From Neckera pumila (lineage: Eukaryota > Streptophyta > Bryopsida > Hypnales > Neckeraceae), in contig OZ018410.1 in the NCBI GenBank assembly GCA_963969595.1, positions 45,117,413-45,181,412 on the forward strand: a stretch of DNA of 64,000 bases. Direction: 5' to 3'. Below, piece by piece: positions 51,354-63,030 of the stretch (position 1 is the first letter of the stretch; every line of letters begins with the position of its first letter). The notes under the pieces were generated by a model that was given only the letters and a program-made list of their open reading frames with translations, did no database searches and was not told where the DNA came from. The position numbers were made by a program, and so were the translations under genes.

Positions 51354-52905
51354 TCCCTAAAGGACCATTGTCCCTTCAAGGGACAAATGGGAATTTTGGG
51401 CAGGTACCTACGGGCTAAAACTTTGTCTTAATTTTTTGAAACCTTTTCTTGAAGATAGAAAAATTGGTTAGCTTTATGTAAATATAAATTATTTTTCAAT
51501 CGATGCCTAGGAACAAAAATTATGCCCCAAACAGCTCAGAACTTGGAGGGGGGGGAGAGAGGGGGCAACAAAAAAAAATTCAAAAAACTGAATTTAAAAA
51601 AAAATAAATTCTTATAGATTATATTTTTGTCTACCTAGAGAGCTTTTATTCATTCTATTTGGATTTGTTATGAGAAAATTATGGACAATCTTGTTTTGGG
51701 GGCAATTAGAGCATCTTCTTGGAAAAAAACCCCTTTTAGGGTTTATTTTTTAATGCAATTTTTACTATGAAAAAATTCATATGATTTATTTTGCTTGTTA
51801 GAATAATCTTTTTAGAACATTGGAATTAGTGCATTTTAATTCCATTTAGAAATAATAATTTAGATTTTTCCTACCTATTTCTACTTAACAATTTTTTGAA
51901 GTATGAAGATTAAGTTTTTTTGCATTTTCTTTCCTAGACTCTCAACAAAATTCTCCACCATACAGATTTAAAGCTCAAAACTCTCTAGTGAAAAAAATTA
52001 AAATCAAGAAGGTTCAAAGTCAAATAATCTAGTCCTGCTATGTGCTGAAAAACTATTTTTTTCTACTTTAAATGCAGATATCTTGCAATCCTTGCGGTCA
52101 AAAATTTGTAATTTTTTCCACACATTCCCATACTAGTTAGATGTAAGATCCTACAAGTAGATGTGCAACAAAATCAATATTCAAATTTTTTTTACTCTTT
52201 GCTATAGAATTGACAAGTTTTGAGTGTTTCTTGGCAAAAAAAAGATTTTGGTCCTTTAACCCCTAAATGCCTAAGGCACCAAAATCTGGTGTTTGCAAAA
52301 CTTTGAAAGTTAAATAAAAACTAACCAAATTGCTATTTTTAGTAGTTTATATTTTTAGAAAGTTCTTCTTGAAGTCTAATTTTAGCACCAAAAATCCAAT
52401 CTTGAAAATAAATGATAGTGATTTTTCTATTCAAGTTTTTTTACAAGGGTACCCATTGCAATCTCAACTTCCCGTAGTGTTGAGAGCTCTTGGAAATGAG
52501 CCTCAAATACACTAGATCTTAGAGAAAAAGTCACATTCAAAATTTAATTAAAAAAAATTGTAGAGTAGATTTTGAAAAGCCATAAATTGATCAAGATTAT
52601 ACAAGTTAGGCCCTTTAATCTCATAATTTTTTGGTCACCAACTTTTTAGATTTGATTTGTGTAAAGAAGGTTGAAAGATTTTTGCGGTTTTAGCACCCTC
52701 ATGGTTAAACATTATAATCTTTCACTCCATAAGTGATATTGTTGTGGTTTCTTTTTCTATAAGATCTCTAACATGTCTAGTTTGAATTTATACAGTTACA
52801 ATTCAAAAAAAATTGATACAACTTATCAAAATGTTGGCATCTTGTTCAATTTAGAACATATTTCAGGAAGTCTAAAACAGGCCTTGGGCATTTAGGGGTT
52901 AAGGG
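51354..52905 (+). mobile_element. TTAA-flanked element I, right end split by element J
   Basis: The left flank is TTAA (51350-51353), then TCCCTAAAGGACC and the TGTCCC...GGGACA hairpin as in A. The right end reads GGTCC up to a TTAA at 52256-52259, where J begins. After J the terminal sequence resumes as AAGGG then TTGA. The net length without J is about 909 bp, close to A (925 bp). Confidence 0.65.
52260..52898. mobile_element. TTAA-flanked element J (639 bp), inside the end of I
   Basis: TTAA at 52256-52259 and 52899-52902 flanks ends that share the 12-bp inverted CCCCTAAATGCC, followed by AAGGC in both. No coding capacity was recognised. Confidence 0.8.
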
Positions 52906-52926
52906 TTGAAGAGAAGGGAAGAGAAA

Positions 52927-52960
52927 GGATGGATGGATGGATGGATGGATGGATGGATGG
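52927..52960. repeat. (GGAT)8 microsatellite
   Basis: Eight perfect GGAT units lie just outside the right end of the I/J composite. Confidence 0.95.
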
Positions 52961-52978
52961 TATGTACCTTGGCAAGTA

Positions 52979-54174
52979 CTCCCTTGGTCCCATAATGATC
53001 TTCCTGTTGGCCTATTTTTTTGTCCCAAAATGATCTTCATGTTGTACTTGTGATGTTGGAATAGGTCAAATTTGGCTTTGATTGCTTTTTAGGACTAGCA
53101 AAACAACTCTAAGTAGTTTCCTCTACATCCATGCAATCATCAATCAAAAGACAAATGAATTGAATGGAGGGATAAATCAACATTGTTTGTTCTTATTTTT
53201 TGCATCTCTTGAATATATCCCAATTGGAAGAAATGAAGCTTTGGAAGGCAAAATTGAGGTCAAAACATAGTCTTGGGCATATACTAAAAGCCCTTAAAAT
53301 GAAATTTTCTCACTCAACAATTAAATGTCCACTAGTGCTCTTTGAAAATGCTCCCAGAATTCCACTTTTCAATATTCTAGAACTACATTTTAACCCTTTA
53401 GTGACCGTGGTTGATTTTGGAGGCAGGCGCAATTTTCCAAGACAATAAATTCGGTAGCCACTCTAAAGATGTAGTCTTAGATCAAATTGTACAAGGTGTT
53501 TCTATAAGGGAGATTCTTCAACCTAACAAAAAATCAAACTCATCCAACGGTACAAATTGCTACAAATAAGGTAGGAGGTCCATAAATTAACCTTTTAAGG
53601 GCTAAAGTTGAATTTTTTGAAGGTGAAACATCTTTACATATTTTTTAGTAAATTTTCCTCAAAAGACATGTTGAATAGGCATCTAATCCAAGCCGTTTCA
53701 TATTTTTTCAAGCTCTGTGAAATTAGTTACAGATTTTTGAAGTTCACAAGAAATGGTCATCTGTGGTCATCAAAACAAATATCCTTCTAAAATGTGCAGA
53801 TTTGGTACTTTGAAGAAAATAAAATCTACCTCTAAATCATGTTTGCTTCTAAAGCCTTGTTGGAGTTTGGGTTGCTTTCCTTAATTCTCAAAAATCAATG
53901 ACTTAAATGACCCTTTAGAATTTGCACTACACAAACACCGATGCATAAGTTTACTTTGGGCATTCATGAGATTACAAAGCAATACTTATGCCTTGTCAAG
54001 ACATCAAGCTACAAAAAAATCTCACAATTTGGTTGATATTTTTTTGTATTTTTGTTGAACACTTCCCATTTGAAGGTCCAAGCCATTTGAGTTTACAACC
54101 TCATAGCTAATTTATTAATGCTCCAATTCTCTTGAAATTGGTTTTGTTTGAAGCGCATTTTGGGATGGAGGTAG
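52979..54174. mobile_element. Possible Stowaway-like element (~1.2 kb)
   Basis: The left end is TA then CTCCCTTGGTCCCATAATG. The right end, inverted, is CTACCTCCATCCCAAAATG then TA. The ends resemble the Stowaway terminus but match each other only moderately, and a second left-end-like block begins at about 53016. It could be two overlapping fragments. Confidence 0.4.
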
Positions 54175-54287
54175 TACCAAAAATAATCTTCTCCAAGGCC
54201 AGCAGTCTTTTATTCTTCTGGTAAAGGGGACTAGCGTATTAGACTTGTGACCTTGGTTAACTTTTAAATTTTCTCATTGGATCAAAT

Positions 54288-54505
54288 CACTATAAAAAAA
54301 CCGGATTTTAGGTAACAAGCCTCAACTTTTTATGACAGATTTTAAGGGATGTCAATGTTGACAATCCAATGTTTTTATGTCAACAAAATTGTTCAATATA
54401 ACATCAATGTTGACATAAAAACATTGGATTGTCAACATTGAAATTGCCTAAAATCCGTCATAAAAAATTGGAACTGGTTACCTAAAATGCGGGTTCCTTA
54501 TAGTG
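54288..54505. mobile_element. CACTA-type MITE (218 bp) with AAT target duplication
   Basis: The element begins CACTATAA and ends TTATAGTG. Long inverted arms follow (GATTTTAGGTAAC against its inverse), and an inner inverted repeat around AACATTGGATTGTCAACATT makes most of it fold back. AAT at 54285-54287 is duplicated at 54506-54508. A CACTA terminus with a 3-bp duplication is the EnSpm/CACTA signature; the element is too short to encode anything. Confidence 0.85.
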
Positions 54506-54626
54506 AATTAACATGATTATCTTATATTTTTATTTCACAGATAATAAAAACAAATGTGTATGTTATATAGAAGTAAAGGAAATAGAACATGAATTTGGAT
54601 CTATTGAAAAGAGATAGCAAACTTAA

Positions 54627-54710
54627 CCCTGAAAGGATCAAATTGCATTTTTTTGGCAACATAGCAATTTTAGGCAATTCACTACAAACCAAAAAGAATC
54701 ACTATGTTTT
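54627..54710 (-). mobile_element. Truncated TTAA-element end N
   Basis: TTAA at 54623-54626 is followed by CCCTGAAAGGATC and GGCAACATAGCAATTTTAGGC, matching the corresponding end of D. The similarity stops after about 85 bp. Confidence 0.6.
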
Positions 54711-54794
54711 TTTAATTTTTTTGTGGATGTAGGAACAAGGAATATTTTGCTGCTCCACCATTTTTTTTCATTTGAATTTGTCCATGAGAGGTTA

Positions 54795-54926
54795 TGGAGG
54801 AAAATGTTGATTTCAATGAATCAGAGCCAACAAAGGCAAGGTTACTTACATTAGAGCAAAACTTGCAATACCATGCCCGAAAGAGCTTGGCCAAGGCTAC
54901 GGATATGGGCAAGCTTTCATCCTAGA
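54795..54926 (+). other. Short coding-like fragment of unknown origin
   Basis: A 43-codon open stretch from ATG at 54795 to TAG has a protein-like composition (EPTKARLLTLEQNLQYHARK, then SLAKATDMGKL). A second one at 54978-55055 reads MYKKVVAGRQLLSGFLWPND. They are better behaved than surrounding random frames and could be exons or a captured gene fragment beside element N. I do not recognise the protein and cannot confirm it is a gene. Confidence 0.2.
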
Positions 54927-55320
54927 TTTTGTCTAGATACTTCATTGTCATTTTTTTGTACTCATAAATTTGTCAAAATGTACAAGAAGGTGGTGGCAGG
55001 GAGGCAACTGCTTAGTGGTTTCCTTTGGCCTAACGATGCAGATAATCCTAACTAGCATATTTAAAAATAAAAAAATTGAACACCCAAAGAATCTATTGAA
55101 TCTATTACAAACTTTTCATATGACAAACTACCATCCATAAAAAATTATAGTGGCAAAATGAAGCAATTGATTCATTGACATTCACACAATAATAGAGGGT
55201 GGATAAGTTGATTTTATAATGAAATCCATTGTCAAAAATGAACTTTCAAAGGGTATGGAATAAATTCAAGATGAGAACTTGACCGCTCACTGTCAAGATG
55301 TAGAAATTGTACTCAAAGTA

Positions 55321-55660
55321 GAATTTCAGGCTTCATTTTGGCATAGTAGAATAACATCTTTTTTAAAGAATTAAACTAATAAAAGTTGGAAATGAAAGCT
55401 AGATTTTATCTCCAAAAGTTTATTTGCAATTTTGAGCCTCCAAAACAAAGTTATGGACAAGATTCCAAGAAGATGTTTGAAAATGTCAATGAAAATGTCC
55501 AATCCAAACCCTCTTTGAAATTTGTCCATAACTTTTGAATTTAGACTTGAAATCTCAAACGGTTTTTTGGAGAATATAATTAGCTTGATTTACTAAGTAT
55601 TTTCATTCAAAGTTTCATGAAAAAAATTATTCTACTATGCCAAAAAGAAGCTTGAAATAC
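55321..55660. mobile_element. Foldback element (340 bp) with TA flanks
   Basis: The outer inverted arms are GAATTTCAGGCTTCATTTTG and GTATTTCAAGCTTCTTTTTG, followed by an identical GGCATAGTAGAATAA. A second inner inverted pair is AAGTTATGGACAA. TA precedes (55319-55320) and follows (55661-55662) the element, consistent with a mariner-type MITE. Confidence 0.6.
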
Positions 55661-56660
55661 TAATTTAAACATTGTTCCTACTTTTCCCATAACTATGAGG
55701 GATTGAGCTATTAGTAATTCTAATCTATATATTCCATATGGGTTGTTTTATCACATACCACCGCACTTGGGTTAAGATCTTCTCTACTCATCTCAAGCAC
55801 ATAGAATAAGTGGATTTAGAAGCTATGGGAAATAACTACTAAATAGTTTGATTCCCTTTAATGCCAAACAACCTAAAATTTTAGTTCATGGAGCAAGGAA
55901 CATCCTCAAAATCAAGGAAAAGGGGAATATTTGCAGAATCAAAGAGTACAATATCCAGTGTTAGTAATTCAAGATGAGTCGAGCTTCGCTAATCCTGACC
56001 CATCCTCCTCCCATGGCAGGCCCAATATGCTGAATTGCCTTTTCCTTCAGCTTTAACATAGATTGATTGAGCCTACCAAAGTTTGATATATTTATAATTT
56101 TTTTAGTTTTTAAAATTTTTCAACTTCTAGATCTAGCTGAAGTCTAAAACTCCATTGTTTACATTTTGAAGAAATTATTGTATGTGCAAGCTATGAATTT
56201 TTGAAAAAAGGACTTTGTATAAGACTTTTCTTGAAGCTACTTTCTTATTGGTATTCTTTAGTACATGTTCTCCAATTTGAAATGTTATGAAATATTTTGA
56301 ACATGTGACCAACTTTGTCACAAGTAGAGCAAAAAAAATTTAAGCATAAAAGTGAAATTAACTTGTGTAAAGCCTCCCAAACTAAAGATGCCCAAAATTT
56401 GGATTCCTCCACAAAACATTTTTTTAAACTTCAAATGCTATGATCTTGCAATTTGTGCGGTCAAATGTTCTATTTTTTAACTATAACATAATGAATTAGT
56501 CTACTGCTAGATCTTATGATTAGATGTTACAAGATTTCATTTTTTATATTTTAGGGGACTTTTGCTATCAAAATGGCCAATTTTGAATATCTTTGGATGA
56601 ATCGTAGTAGAAGAACTTTAAAAGTTAAGAAAATGAGGAGGCACAATGGGGTTTTTTTAA

Positions 56661-57215
56661 CCTCTAAAGGACCAAGCTGCTTTTTTTTTGGCAACTTAGC
56701 AATTTTTGGCAATTCACTACAAATGGAATTTTTGTTTTTTTCCTTTGAAATTTTACATAATTCATTTGTAGCTTTAAGGTGCAATATTTTTTATAACTTT
56801 TGGCAAAATGATAAAAAAATTAATTGTGTGATAAATAGTTTTTTTCTCAAACCAATCAACCCAGGCAGATAAAAAAAGTCACTTTTTAAGAAACAAAAAT
56901 TTGAAATTGGTTTTTTAGATTTAAGTACATGTGGAAAGCTTTGAATCCTTCCATTTTGATTAGTGAAATGAAATTTACGACGAGTATTTTCGTTTGTAGG
57001 CAGTTATAGAATCTCCACTCTAATATTCTAAAATAACTTTTGAAGTCCTTTATTTAATTGAATTTTCAATATTTTAAAAATAAAAAAAATCATAGGATGT
57101 AGGTTGTTTATTACAACATTGCAACTTCTGGGATTGACATTTTTCAATTCTATAACAAAATTCTTAACAATTTTTGTATTTGGAATCATTTAAAACTTCT
57201 TTTTATTTAGTACTT
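56661..57215 (-). mobile_element. Truncated TTAA-element copy M
   Basis: TTAA at 56657-56660 is followed by CCTCTAAAGGACCAAGCTGC and then about 550 bp parallel to D (GGCAACTTAGCAATTTTTGGC, TTACAACATTGCAAC). Similarity is lost near 57215, so the other end is missing. Confidence 0.6.
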
Positions 57216-59126
57216 TTTTCAAGCATAAATATGATTTTTAATTTTTTTTAGTTTTTGTAGATATTATTTTTTCAATATATTATATGGAATTGTAAGTTGT
57301 AGCCTTGTAGGATCTACACATTTTGAATAAAATGTATGAAAGACAAAATCTAACCATTTGGGAAGAAATAAAAATATTTCTTTTTGAAGGGTTTAGAATT
57401 TAAGGTAACGTGGAAATAGGGCCTTTCCTATAATATCATACAAATCCGTTTCTAAAAAGAACTATACTAGTTATAGACATAGTGGAGATCTCTCACATCC
57501 ACTCATCAAACCATCATATCCATTCCATCAATCAAAATACTTCTTGAATAAACTTTTCTAAAGAAGTATATATGTCTAATGACCAAAAAAAGATCAAATT
57601 TGCATCCTTTTAATGGTACAATACTAGTAGACAAAAATTTCAATTGAATAGAGTCTAGTCACTAAATCATGTAATTCAAGTGATTTAGATCCCCAATAAA
57701 ATAACATAATTTGTTGTCACGGTCTTGGAGAGAGCCACTGTGATGAATTATCCAAAGAAGCTATAGACCTCAACTGTATCTATGACAAACCCAACATCAG
57801 AATGTTAGTAATTTGCAGACAAGGTGTCTATAGCCCATAGCAGCGTGATACTGCAATCACAATAGAAAATAACACTTGGCACAGCTCTATACATCAAACA
57901 AAAAACAAAACAACAAATTCTAAATCATAGTCTAACACATAGAGCATCATCAAAGACCTGTGTAGACGCCATCTTTAATCCTCATGCCAACACCTCGTAA
58001 GAGCCAACCAACAAAATTCAATTGTATAGGCTCAAGAGTAGTTTCAATCCTTTATATACCCATCATGGTCAGCCATGGTTAGATTTAGTCTAAGTCTTGG
58101 GTCCCAAAGAAGTGTGCCTTGAGCTCCAAGAAATTGAACCATATTAAGCTCTAAGTAATTAGGACTTGGATGCTAAGGAGGAAAATTAGTCAAGTCAACC
58201 AAATTTGTCCAAAAAGGCAATAATCTTAAATAAAGAAAATTCAAACCTCCACTACACATGGATTATTGAGGACCACATACACAAACTAATAGCCACCAAC
58301 CAATTTCCAGGCATGGTACAACCTATGGCGTGCCAGACATGCCTATAGTGACAACCAAGGAGACTAGTCAAGTCAAATTGCCTTGTGCCATATTCCACCT
58401 AGCATAGAAGCTTCTAATTTTTCACTCCTCTCGCTAGATTGAATGAAGTCTACTCATACAAAGAATTAAAAATTGCTTTTGTATGGTATGATCTAAGCCA
58501 AGTAATGTGAAATCATTTTCTATGGCTAGAAGAACAATAAAGACGCCCCAAGAAACCAAAACAAGGTCAAATTTTATAATTTGGTGTCAAAGAAAACATT
58601 GGCTAAATGTTTTTACAGAAACTACTACAAGGGAATTAGACATATGGGAAGGTGGGAGAGGCTTTCTAGGTTAAGAAATTAAATGATAAATATTTACATA
58701 AAATCCTACCAAAGATCTTATAATCCAAAGCAAATTAAAATAGCTAAATACAAATAGACCATTAAATTGCTTTAAGCATTTATAAAGGGCCAAGCTACTT
58801 TCAAAAATTGTATTTTCCAAAGGGATAAAAATTACAATCTCCCTTGTCAAACTTAGTCTTTTTTTAAATGCATAATGTGACAAGATTAAGGATTTAGGAT
58901 TTTGTGGTACCAAGGTTTTGCAATTGGTAAGGTTTTTATTTGAAATTTAGAAGCTAACAAATTAAGTAAAGGATCCTATGGTTGATGGCACTGAACAACT
59001 TTTTTAGTTTATTTTAAAAAATAAAGTGAAATGTGGTCTTAATACATCCAATATTATAACCAAGCTATCTCACGACCTATATTCTACTAGCATTCTAGTG
59101 AAGATTGAAGAATAAATAATTAAAGC
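57216..59126. other. No recognised gene or repeat
   Basis: This moderately complex sequence is somewhat less AT-rich than the introns between about 57700 and 58400. All frames are short on both strands, and I recognise no conserved motif or terminal repeat. Confidence 0.4.
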
Positions 59127-59130
59127 TTAA

Positions 59131-59765
59131 CCCTTAAAGGATCATTTGTCCCCTCGAGAGACAATTTGGATCCAAATAGGTTCCTACTATCTCAAATTTT
59201 AGTGATATTTTTGGAATTTTTTGAGGTTGTATATTTATGCGAGGGCTTTGTGAATATAAAATTATTATTTTAATTAATGCCCAAGAGCAAAAGTTATGGC
59301 ACAAAAAGCAAAAATGGAGTTTAGCGAGTAGTACAAAAAAATTATAAGTCAAAATATTTTTTTCAAATTTTATTTTTGTCTGCATATAAAGCATGTTTCA
59401 TTCAATTTGGACTAATAATGAGAAAGTTATGAACAATTTCAATTTTTTGGGCAATCTAAGCATCTTCTTGATAAAATAACTTGTAGAATTCATTTTTGAA
59501 TGCAATTTTAGAATTTTTCAAAATAATTTTTAGATAGGGTTAGATTTTCTTGCCAAAATAATCTTATCGTTGGGATTATTGTGATTCAATTCCATCTAAA
59601 AGCTATTAACAATTTAGTTTTTTAATCAATCTAGAACCTAATTCTACTTAACAATTTTTTTTAATGAGTGAAAATTTAGTGCTTTATTTCCTAAACTTTT
59701 CTATAGATTCTCAACTCAATTACTTAATAGTTTTTGATAGGAAAATCACCTTGGTCCTTTAGGAA
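59131..59765. mobile_element. TTAA-flanked element K (635 bp)
   Basis: TTAA at 59127-59130 and 59766-59769 flanks ends CCCTTAAAGGATCA and, inverted, TTCCTAAAGGACCA. The subterminal TGTCCC...GAGAGACA hairpin and a downstream TAGGTTCCTA block tie it to A, H and I. Confidence 0.7.
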
Positions 59766-60726
59766 TTAAGAATATATGATTAAAAAATATGACATTTGGT
59801 AGGTTGTGAAATGGATAACGTTTTATGAACATCCAATTATATTAGTAAAAAATCTATATGGATTGTTGTCTTGTATACTTTACTATTCTTCTTAATCCAT
59901 ATATAGGTGTATCAAATGTTTTTATTATAGGGCTATTTAGCTAGTATTGTACAATAAATATGTCCCTTATTTTTTCTATTTCTACCTTATCGCTCATTTT
60001 CCTACACCCTATGGTAGTTAAAATTAAAATTTGAGGCATTTAAACATGTTCCTATTGAAATTCAAAAATTTATAAGCAGTTTTAAGGTTGATTTGTACAG
60101 CACATACACTTTAATTATTGTTGAATACAATCCACACAAATAGTATATATACTTGCATCATACATTTATAAAGATTCATTCATACGAATTATACAAATGA
60201 ATCATAAATGTACAATAGGAGGATAAAATATGAAATCTCTACAAATAGTATGACATTGGCTAAACTTGACTTATACAAATGCAATGGTTTAGGATTCACA
60301 ATATAGTGCAATGATAGCACTTATATGAAAAAATAACAATTGACTATATACATACACAACCCAAAATGAAACATTGTTCAATATTTTGTTTATTTGTATA
60401 TGGAAAATGGAAGCTCTTTATGTACTAGGTTCATTCCTTTTCTCTTAAAATACTCCTTCTTTAGATTTACAAATTATGTACTATAAATCATTACAATGTA
60501 TTGTATAATAGTTGTAATACAATATGCTTTACAGAAGTGATGTTGTAGTAACTTGAATGTTTTTTAAGCTATTAGCTTCAACATTAAAAGTTTTCCATAT
60601 AGTAGGTCTCATGCTATTTCTAAAGTAACCAATGATGAAGTATCTAGGATTATTGTGTAGCAAAACTCAAAAAATATTTAAGGTACATTGAATGTTTTTT
60701 TGTTTTTTTGTTTTTTTTTAATCCAG

Positions 60727-60865
60727 CACTTTGAATATGACATCGTTGTTGTAAATGAAATTCTATTTTCTTTAGTTCAACACTTTGAATATGACATTGT
60801 TGTTGTAAATGAAATTCTATTTTCTTTAATTCAACACTTTGAATATGACATTGTTGTTGTGAATA
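60727..60865. repeat. 54-bp tandem repeat, about 2.6 copies
   Basis: CACTTTGAATATGACAT recurs at 60727, 60781 and 60835, exactly 54 bp apart. The unit ends ...GTAAATGAAATTCTATTTTC. The copies are nearly identical, so the array is recent. The period is a multiple of three and the unit lacks stops, which creates spurious open frames on both strands. Confidence 0.9.
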
Positions 60866-61457
60866 AATTTGGTTATCCAATTAAATTATTTAATAATATA
60901 AATCTATTTAACTATTTGACAATTTATTATTGCATCCAATTACATTGTAAGAACTCCCAATAAAGATATTTTCAATCATTTCCATTATTACAAAATTCTC
61001 AAAATTATATTAGGGTTTTTATTAGTCACCAATCACGACCAAGAACTACAATCTTAATAATGATCTTATACAACTTTTGGTTGCATGTATTATTAAATGC
61101 AAAAATCCCAAAAAATCCAAATTGGGTCACTATCTAATGGGAGAAATCTTATGTAATAACAATATATGAGCAATAAGTTATAATTTTTTTGTTTCAAGAC
61201 TAAAATCAACCAACAAAATTTAAATTAAATTAAATTAATTTTTTCTAAAGATTATACTTTATTAGATTGATATTCATCCACAAAGATAAAATTCATTCAC
61301 TTTTCATTAGAAAGATGAAATCCAACTAAAGAGATGAAAATTTTAAAGAATTTTTTATTTTTTTGACACAAATAATGCTTTATTTTTACTGCAAGAAGAA
61401 AGAATATCAAGACTCATCTAGAAGTGGCTTGGGCAAGCAAGAACAACGGCGTTTTAA

Positions 61458-61500
61458 CCTCTAAAGTCCCAAAGCCATTATCCTACCAAAACCACTCAAA
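61458..61500. mobile_element. Isolated TTAA-element terminus
   Basis: TTAA at 61454-61457 is followed by CCTCTAAAGTCCCAAAGCC, resembling the inverted right end of H. No partner end was found, so it is a fragment. Confidence 0.4.
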
Positions 61501-61992
61501 ACTGCAACTTCTATTGCGATTATTCAAGAAATAAATTTTAACAAGACGTGTGGCCTTAAAAAATCACCTACAAAATAATATACTGGAGAAATTTGGATCT
61601 ATTATAAAGGTTGCCGATTTTCATTAATAGTCTTTATTTAATACAAAGGTGCAACATTGTTTTGTAGACTCTCTTTAGTCTATTTGTAATGAATATTTAA
61701 TGTCTATATCTTTTTGTAGGTTCAATTGTAGTATTCTTCATTTATTGAAATAAAATTTTTGCTTGCTCAAAAGATATGTCCATCCAATCATCATTGTGCA
61801 ATTTGAATGTTACTTTGAATTAGTAAGTTTGAGATGATGATAGCTTGCAATATTGGACTTAACATCTTTTGTGCTTGTGTCTCAATTAATATGCTTTTAT
61901 TGCACTAAAGTCAATGTGATTGTTATAGATATTGATAAACTTCAAATTAGTAATGTTAAAAATTTGAAAAGTGGTAAAAAGGATGGTTTCAT

Positions 61993-62193
61993 CACTCTAA
62001 GAGAAGGGGTGTTTTAAGTATAGTCCTAGGAGTATTGTCTTTTAAATAATGACCTTAAAGTAAGCTTTTTAATAAAATTTTACTAAAAAGATGATCTTTT
62101 CAATAAAATTTACTAAAAATCTTACTTAAAGGTCATCACTTAAAAGACTATACTACTAGGAATATACTTAAAACACCCCTTTTTCTTGTAGTG
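61993..62193. mobile_element. CACTA-like foldback MITE (201 bp)
   Basis: The ends are CACTCTAAGAGAAGGGGTG and, inverted, CACTACAAGAAAAAGGGGTG. The arms then match over about 70 bp (TTTTAAGTATA, TCCTAG, GTCTTTTAA). The flanks are CAT and TAT, a 3-bp target duplication with one mismatch. Confidence 0.65.
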
Positions 62194-62532
62194 TATGAGA
62201 AAGATGTTTTAAAAATTACTAAGATAGAAGCACCAGTTGTCAACCATGCCCAATACCCAGCCTATAAGGTGTGCTATTTCCAATCTTAGGTTGGAAAGCA
62301 AGCTTGGAGTGTGTTTTCTGTCCTTGTCAAAGTTGGGACTAACATGATTATGACACATATCCCGAATTAGTGAGCAAACATGACGATCGGAATTGAAAGA
62401 CTCTAGACATTGTCTACTAGAGAAATGCACTTTTTGGCTCCCAAAATTCACTATAATTTCAACTTTGGGTATTAAATTCTGAAAATTCTGCCCTCTCTAT
62501 ATTTCCTATCTTCTTACATGGGAAAAATTTCC

Positions 62533-62632
62533 AACACCTCATACTATGTACAATCTGCTAACACCTCATAGTACGCACAATTTCAACACCTTAAACTACG
62601 CACAATTTCCAACACCTCATACTACACACAAT
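62533..62632. repeat. Four tandem copies of a ~26-bp unit
   Basis: AACACCT(C/T)A starts at 62533, 62560, 62585 and 62611. Each copy continues with TACTAYGYACAAT-like sequence. It is noncoding and diverged by a few bases per copy. Confidence 0.85.
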
Positions 62633-63030
62633 CATACAAGTATGTGCGAAACGTATAAAATGAAGGGGAAATCAAATCAAAAACATGATTTTTAACTGTA
62701 GGTAACTCAAATTGGGAGCCTTGCTACGGAAAGTAGCACGTGTGAAATAGAATGAGTTTTTGAGTTACTTCGCATAATGTTTTAGACAACAATTTTTAAA
62801 AGATCTTAAGAAATGGAGATGTTAGAAGACAAACTAAACTTAGGATTTAAGGATGGTTATAAACTAGTCAATAGATTATAAGGTTTCATTAAGATTATAA
62901 AGAGCTAAGAGAGTGAGAGATTCATACTGACTTGTCCTGGTGTGTAGCAGCTAGCATTGAGAAGACACTCTATTAGGTGTGCATGCCTGCAAAGTTGACC
63001 TGAAGCAAAAGTGAGCCAAATGCTAACTAA

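Noticed and set aside
53394..53602. Short TTAA-CCCTTTAGTGACC ... AAGGGCTAA element
   Set aside because: The termini match each other poorly and the right flank is not TTAA; it could be chance.
60650..60963. Overlapping open frames of 76 and 91 codons on opposite strands
   Set aside because: Both are produced by the stop-free 54-bp tandem repeat.
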